64,000 nucleotides of DNA from the NCBI GenBank assembly GCA_040754095.1, contig JBFMFO010000015.1, forward strand, positions 1 to 64,000, written 5' to 3'. Numbering within the stretch: the first letter of the stretch is position 1; every line of letters starts with the position of its first letter. Shown piece after piece: positions 60,631-64,000 of this stretch. Both the position numbers and the translations under genes were made by a program. Below the pieces are notes generated by a model that searched no databases, was not told where the DNA came from, and worked only from the letters and a program-made list of their open reading frames with translations. The DNA comes from QYQD01 sp040754095. GTDB taxonomy: Bacteria > Desulfobacterota > QYQD01.

Positions 60631-61705
60631 CCTGGCTGTTCGGGAATGCTCGGAGTCTCTCGTCGTGCGGGTAGAGACGGAAACAGGTCTCTCCGGTTAT
60701 GGCGAAGGGACTCCCAGAGGCTATGTAACCGGAGAAAGCATAAGCGGGAATATTGCATTTCTTGAAAAAGGCCCTGTACCCATGCTTGCCGGGCACGTTT
60801 ACCCGGACCTGCTAAGCGTGCGCGAGTTCCTTGACGCGCTATCTGCGCAGGATGACGCATGCAAAAACCCCTCAGCGGTTTGTGCCCTTGAAACTGCGTT
60901 GCTGGATGCGGCCGGAAAGGCATGGCGTAAGTCTGTATCGGAGATACTCGGCCTTGAATGCGAACAGAAGCAGCTTACTTACAGCGCTGTAGTTTCTCTA
61001 TTACCTTTGGACAAGTTTGAGGCTTTTCTCCTCATGGTCAAACAGAGGGAGATGAGATTTCTCAAATTAAAGGTGGGCAACGAGTCAGACTTGGCCCGTC
61101 TGGAATTGGCCCGTAAGATTCTGGGAAGCGACATCGATATCCGGGTGGACGCTAATTGTGCATGGACGGCCGACGAGGCTATCCGGAAGATCGAGGAGAT
61201 GAAAAGATACGGGATTTCGGCTGTAGAGCAGCCGATAGCCAGGGAAGACTTAAAAGGTCTTAAGAAAGTCTCCGAAAACGCCGGCGTTCCCATTATTGCC
61301 GACGAATCGCTCTGCAGTGTCGCCGATGCCGGACGTCTGGCGGAAATGAAGGCCTGTGAAATTTTTGATATTCGTCTCTCAAAATGCGGCGGTTTCCGGA
61401 ATGCCGTTAAGATATTGGAGATAGGCCGTGAGACGGGTATAAGAGCCATGCTCGGGAGTCATGTCGGCGAAACGGGTATCCTCTCGGCGGCGGGCCGGCG
61501 CTTTGCCCAGTGTTTTGATGGACTCGTCTATATCGAGGGTTCCTTCTCCTCCCTGCTCCTGGAAGAAGATATCGTCCGGGAAGACCTGGTCTTCGGCAAG
61601 GGGGGGATTGCCCCCCCTCTTCCAGGACCAGGGTTGGGCATTACCGTACGGGAAGACGTGTTGAAGCGATACAGTGTACAACAGATAAGCTTTCAAAAGC
61701 TGTAG
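60566..61705 (+). CDS. Enolase-superfamily enzyme (dipeptide epimerase / muconate-lactonizing type)
   Basis: 379 aa. Catalytic motifs: LKLKVG (KxK acid-base pair) near 168, RVDANCAW near 193 (metal Asp), AVEQPI near 218 (metal Glu), PIIADES near 241 (metal Asp), RLSKCGG near 269 (second Lys) and GSHVGETGI near 302. That set fits the MLE subgroup, including L-Ala-D/L-Glu epimerases of murein-peptide recycling. GGAG is 8 nt upstream of ATG 60566. The gene shares 65 nt with the upstream acyltransferase and may be coupled to it. Substrate is not determined from sequence. Confidence 0.88.
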   Translation: MRLRALDIFHLRIPFLFPVKHSLAVRECSESLVVRVETETGLSGYGEGTPRGYVTGESISGNIAFLEKGPVPMLAGHVYPDLLSVREFLDALSAQDDACKNPSAVCALETALLDAAGKAWRKSVSEILGLECEQKQLTYSAVVSLLPLDKFEAFLLMVKQREMRFLKLKVGNESDLARLELARKILGSDIDIRVDANCAWTADEAIRKIEEMKRYGISAVEQPIAREDLKGLKKVSENAGVPIIADESLCSVADAGRLAEMKACEIFDIRLSKCGGFRNAVKILEIGRETGIRAMLGSHVGETGILSAAGRRFAQCFDGLVYIEGSFSSLLLEEDIVREDLVFGKGGIAPPLPGPGLGITVREDVLKRYSVQQISFQKL

Positions 61706-62895
61706 GAGATGCTGACAGCCAGAGAATGTGAGGTCTGCTGATATTCCCCGTTAGCGCGGTTGTCACCGGGCACGATGTCTGCGCCAATGGTGTTGTGCTT
61801 GTCGCGTTTTTTGCCCAGGACGTAATTGTAGGCCATACCAATAGTAAAGTCCTTAAACCTGTAATCCCCTCCCAGGCAAAAGACGTGCCGGTCAGCATCC
61901 GGGATGGACGGATCCATAGTCTCATCCGGGACCGGGGATTCATCGAAGATATAACCGGCCCGGATGGTGGCGGTCTTACCCAATCGATAATTAACCCCGA
62001 AACGATAGGCAAACACGTCGTTCCAGCCCCTTGGTTGAATCGACACCGATGTCTGGGTAGCGCCTACCGGTCTATCCAGATCAACCTTCAATTCTTCAAA
62101 GGTGGACCAGCCTGTCCAGGTAAGGTCGCATTCAAAGACCCAGGGGGACAGCCCCTTGTAGGCGATGCCGGCAAAGAGGGAAGGCGGGAAGACAATCCGG
62201 CTGTGTGCCCCACCGCTCGGGAAGAGGTGGGCTACCGCCGCGGGCACACTGAATTCTGCCTCGCCGTCAATCTTGACTCTGATTTCGCTCCGGTAGGAAA
62301 GGCCAATATTTGTGGTGGGAGTCAATTGGTAAATGAGACCAAGGTTGTACCCGTAGCCGTAGTCTGCCCCCTTGAATAACCGGTCACCGTCGGGAAGTCC
62401 AAGCGTACCTAGGTTCAGCTTTCTTCTGAGATCGGCCTCTGTGCGCATGATATTGGCGCCGCCGGCAACGGATAATTCAGAAGATACTCTCCAGGAGAGG
62501 ACCGGATTAATATTGAGGGTCTCTAGATCAGAACTTGTAGCCAGATAGCGGCCGGTCCAACCGGCATCCCATTTCGTCCCCAGCCCAAAAGGGGAAAATA
62601 CGCCTAGACCTAAGGCCAGATTTGGCATAAATTCGTGTGTCAAATAGAATTGAGGAGGAGAATATAATTGCGATTCGGTCCTGGTTTTTGTGCCCAGACT
62701 ATCTTTATAATCGGCTCGCGGGGCAATGGCTGTAGCCCCCAGATAGACTTGGGTGCCCTTAAGCTGATTTATCCCGGCCGGATTGAAAAAGATGGCCGAA
62801 GGATCGTCCGCCTGGGCGGCAAAGGCGGACAAAGGAAAGAGAAGACAAAGCACGCCGCTTGCAGTGGCGATAATTATAATTTTATTCATCAGCAT
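61693..62895 (-). CDS. FadL/OmpP1-type outer membrane porin with missing N-terminal hatch
   Basis: 400 aa. Signal peptide at 1-27 (IIIIATASGVLCLLFPLSAFA). Then directly ADDPSAIFFNPAGINQLKG, which in FadL proteins comes after about 25-30 residues of hatch sequence (G-rich, AxAG...). The barrel strands follow and the protein ends in SYSF (terminal Phe). FGLGTKWDAGWTGRYLA near 104 is a family hallmark. FadL proteins admit long-chain or hydrophobic compounds across the outer membrane. The missing hatch may change gating. Its 3' end overlaps the convergent enolase-superfamily gene by 13 nt. Confidence 0.88.
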   Translation of the reverse strand: MLMNKIIIIATASGVLCLLFPLSAFAAQADDPSAIFFNPAGINQLKGTQVYLGATAIAPRADYKDSLGTKTRTESQLYSPPQFYLTHEFMPNLALGLGVFSPFGLGTKWDAGWTGRYLATSSDLETLNINPVLSWRVSSELSVAGGANIMRTEADLRRKLNLGTLGLPDGDRLFKGADYGYGYNLGLIYQLTPTTNIGLSYRSEIRVKIDGEAEFSVPAAVAHLFPSGGAHSRIVFPPSLFAGIAYKGLSPWVFECDLTWTGWSTFEELKVDLDRPVGATQTSVSIQPRGWNDVFAYRFGVNYRLGKTATIRAGYIFDESPVPDETMDPSIPDADRHVFCLGGDYRFKDFTIGMAYNYVLGKKRDKHNTIGADIVPGDNRANGEYQQTSHSLAVSISYSF

Positions 62896-63074
62896 CCCAT
62901 ACTATCTTGTATCCCCCTGGAAATTCAAGGCCAAAATGCAAGGAGAAGATCAGACACACAATCTACCCACCTATCCCCCAGAAATATCATTCTTAAATTC
63001 AAGTCTTAGCTCAGTCATATCGATAACACATAATAAGCACAATGGTATATAAAATTGGGCAATAGTAATCGGCT

Positions 63075-64000
63075 ATGAAGATAACGAACTGGCATAAAAA
63101 GCTTTGCCATAAGATAACGTTAATTTTCTTACCGCATAGCAGTTTGCGACCATTCCAATTTCACTTATATCTTCCCTCTTTACTTTCTATTGTTTTGATC
63201 GTGTTTGTTGTTCTGGGATGGTCATTATATGTGAATTCCAGCTATCTCTGCTACAGGTACCTGAGCCACTGTAATGAACAATTAAAGACCAAGGCTGTAT
63301 ATATTAAGGATGAAGTCAGGCGCATTAATTCCCTTGTGCAGAAGGTCGGCAAGCTCGAACGATCTCTGATAAGCGTGCTTGAACTGGGTGATCGACATGC
63401 TATTATCGCCAGATCCGAGAAGGGCCGGGGTGGTTTAAATTCAGATGACAACATTGGTCTCTCAAGGGTGATCCGTAGCGACATCGAAGAGCTAAGAGAA
63501 GAAGATATCTATTTAAGCTTTATAGAGTTAAGGGATAAAGTAAAAGCCCAGATTGATAAGTATGAGAAGATATCGGATTATATTAAAAAGCAGAAAGATA
63601 TATACGAAGCCACGCCCAATGGCTACCCTACTAATGGATGCATAACTTCTCCTTTTGGTTATCGGAGCGATCCATTTTCTGGTGGACACGAATTTCATAC
63701 GGGGATAGATATTGCAAATAAGGCAGGAACACCTATCTATGCCACGGCTAACGGGGTAGTGGCCTTAGAAGGACATCACGCCAAGTTAGGTAATTTTATT
63801 GTAGTGGAACACGGATACGCCTTTACAACTGTTTATGGGCATAACAAGAAGAACCTGGCTAAATGCGGAGATTATATTCGACGTGGGCAGATTATTGCCT
63901 ATATGGGGCAAACAGGATCAACTACCGGACCACATGTCCACTATGAGGTGTGGAAAAAGAAGAGACCGATTAACCCGGCTGGTTTTTTGGCCAAGAAAGG
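63075..64000 (+). CDS. M23-family (LytM-like) metallopeptidase, 3'-truncated by window end
   Basis: At least 308 aa, running off the window. TM helix at about 36-60 (SLLSIVLIVFVVLGWSLYV), then a periplasmic coiled-coil-like region of about 130 residues. The M23 domain starts near 200: SPFGYRSDPFSGGHEFHTGIDI (Zn ligands His and Asp in HTGID), NGVVALEGHHAKLGNFIVVEHG, TTVYGHN and GPHVHYEV (HxH). This is a membrane-anchored murein endopeptidase or an EnvC-like amidase activator; the active-site His are all present, so hydrolase activity is likely. No terminator or stop is visible. Confidence 0.9.
   Translation, partial: MKITNWHKKLCHKITLIFLPHSSLRPFQFHLYLPSLLSIVLIVFVVLGWSLYVNSSYLCYRYLSHCNEQLKTKAVYIKDEVRRINSLVQKVGKLERSLISVLELGDRHAIIARSEKGRGGLNSDDNIGLSRVIRSDIEELREEDIYLSFIELRDKVKAQIDKYEKISDYIKKQKDIYEATPNGYPTNGCITSPFGYRSDPFSGGHEFHTGIDIANKAGTPIYATANGVVALEGHHAKLGNFIVVEHGYAFTTVYGHNKKNLAKCGDYIRRGQIIAYMGQTGSTTGPHVHYEVWKKKRPINPAGFLAKK

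Overview
The window reads as chromosomal DNA of a Gram-negative, c-type-cytochrome-bearing bacterium, most likely a deltaproteobacterium in the broad sense (Desulfobacterota and relatives). This is an inference from gene content: a tetraheme cytochrome, a sensor kinase with a CXXCH heme motif and a two-CW cysteine module, a YedF / cysteine desulfurase / DUF3343 selenium-sulfur cluster, LPS genes (kdnB-kdnA-kdsB, an LpxL-like acyltransferase), a FadL-type porin, and many PAS/HAMP histidine kinases. No rRNA, CRISPR array, prophage or transposase was seen. One tRNA (Pro, anticodon TGG, encoded CCA) is present.

Layout. 1-5.4 kb: Tat-exported ApbE, tetraheme cytochrome c, heme-type sensor kinase, UspA and a PilZ protein. 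5.8-10.1 kb: recN, a PP-loop ATPase, and an unrecognised 544-aa protein. 10.4-21 kb: a hybrid kinase, an MBL/beta-CASP nuclease, a HAD protein, a membrane metallophosphoesterase, an AMMECR1 protein, purB, pyrE and an FmdB zinc ribbon. 21-37.7 kb: a dense signalling island holding a PhnD lipoprotein, a kinase-less HAMP receptor, CheD, an HTH-REC protein, four REC proteins (one HTH-fused, one HD-GYP), three closely related histidine kinases (one split by a stop codon), an orphan CbiM-type metal permease, and an HDOD protein. 38-44.8 kb (minus strand): metallophosphoesterase, glyoxalase-II-like MBL, thioredoxin-reductase-like flavoprotein, YacG, tandem Usp, YkgJ, then the selenium trio. 45-46.3 kb: a sigma-54 promoter ahead of a decayed outer-membrane protein gene. 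46.3-52.5 kb (minus): rlmN, a BaiN-type flavoprotein, thymidylate synthase, a short TauE/SafE protein, a dGTPase and an NlpC/P60 hydrolase. 52.7-56.1 kb: a recognisable 8-amino-Kdo cluster, kdnB-kdnA-kdsB. 56.3-64 kb: a large hybrid kinase, an acyltransferase, an enolase-superfamily enzyme, a FadL porin and a partial M23 peptidase.

The most striking feature is the non-coding layer. At least eight families of short palindromic or terminal-inverted-repeat elements fill nearly every intergenic gap. One composite family (a GGCGG-palindrome arm joined to CCCCCTTT/AAAGGGGG hairpins) also lies inside open reading frames: within the 544-aa protein, within the BaiN-type flavoprotein and immediately ahead of kdsB. 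It is read there in two different frames without breaking the host genes. RlmN carries a related small palindromic insert. Other elements supply a start codon region, a C-terminal tail, a ribosome-binding site, or appear to have broken an outer-membrane gene.
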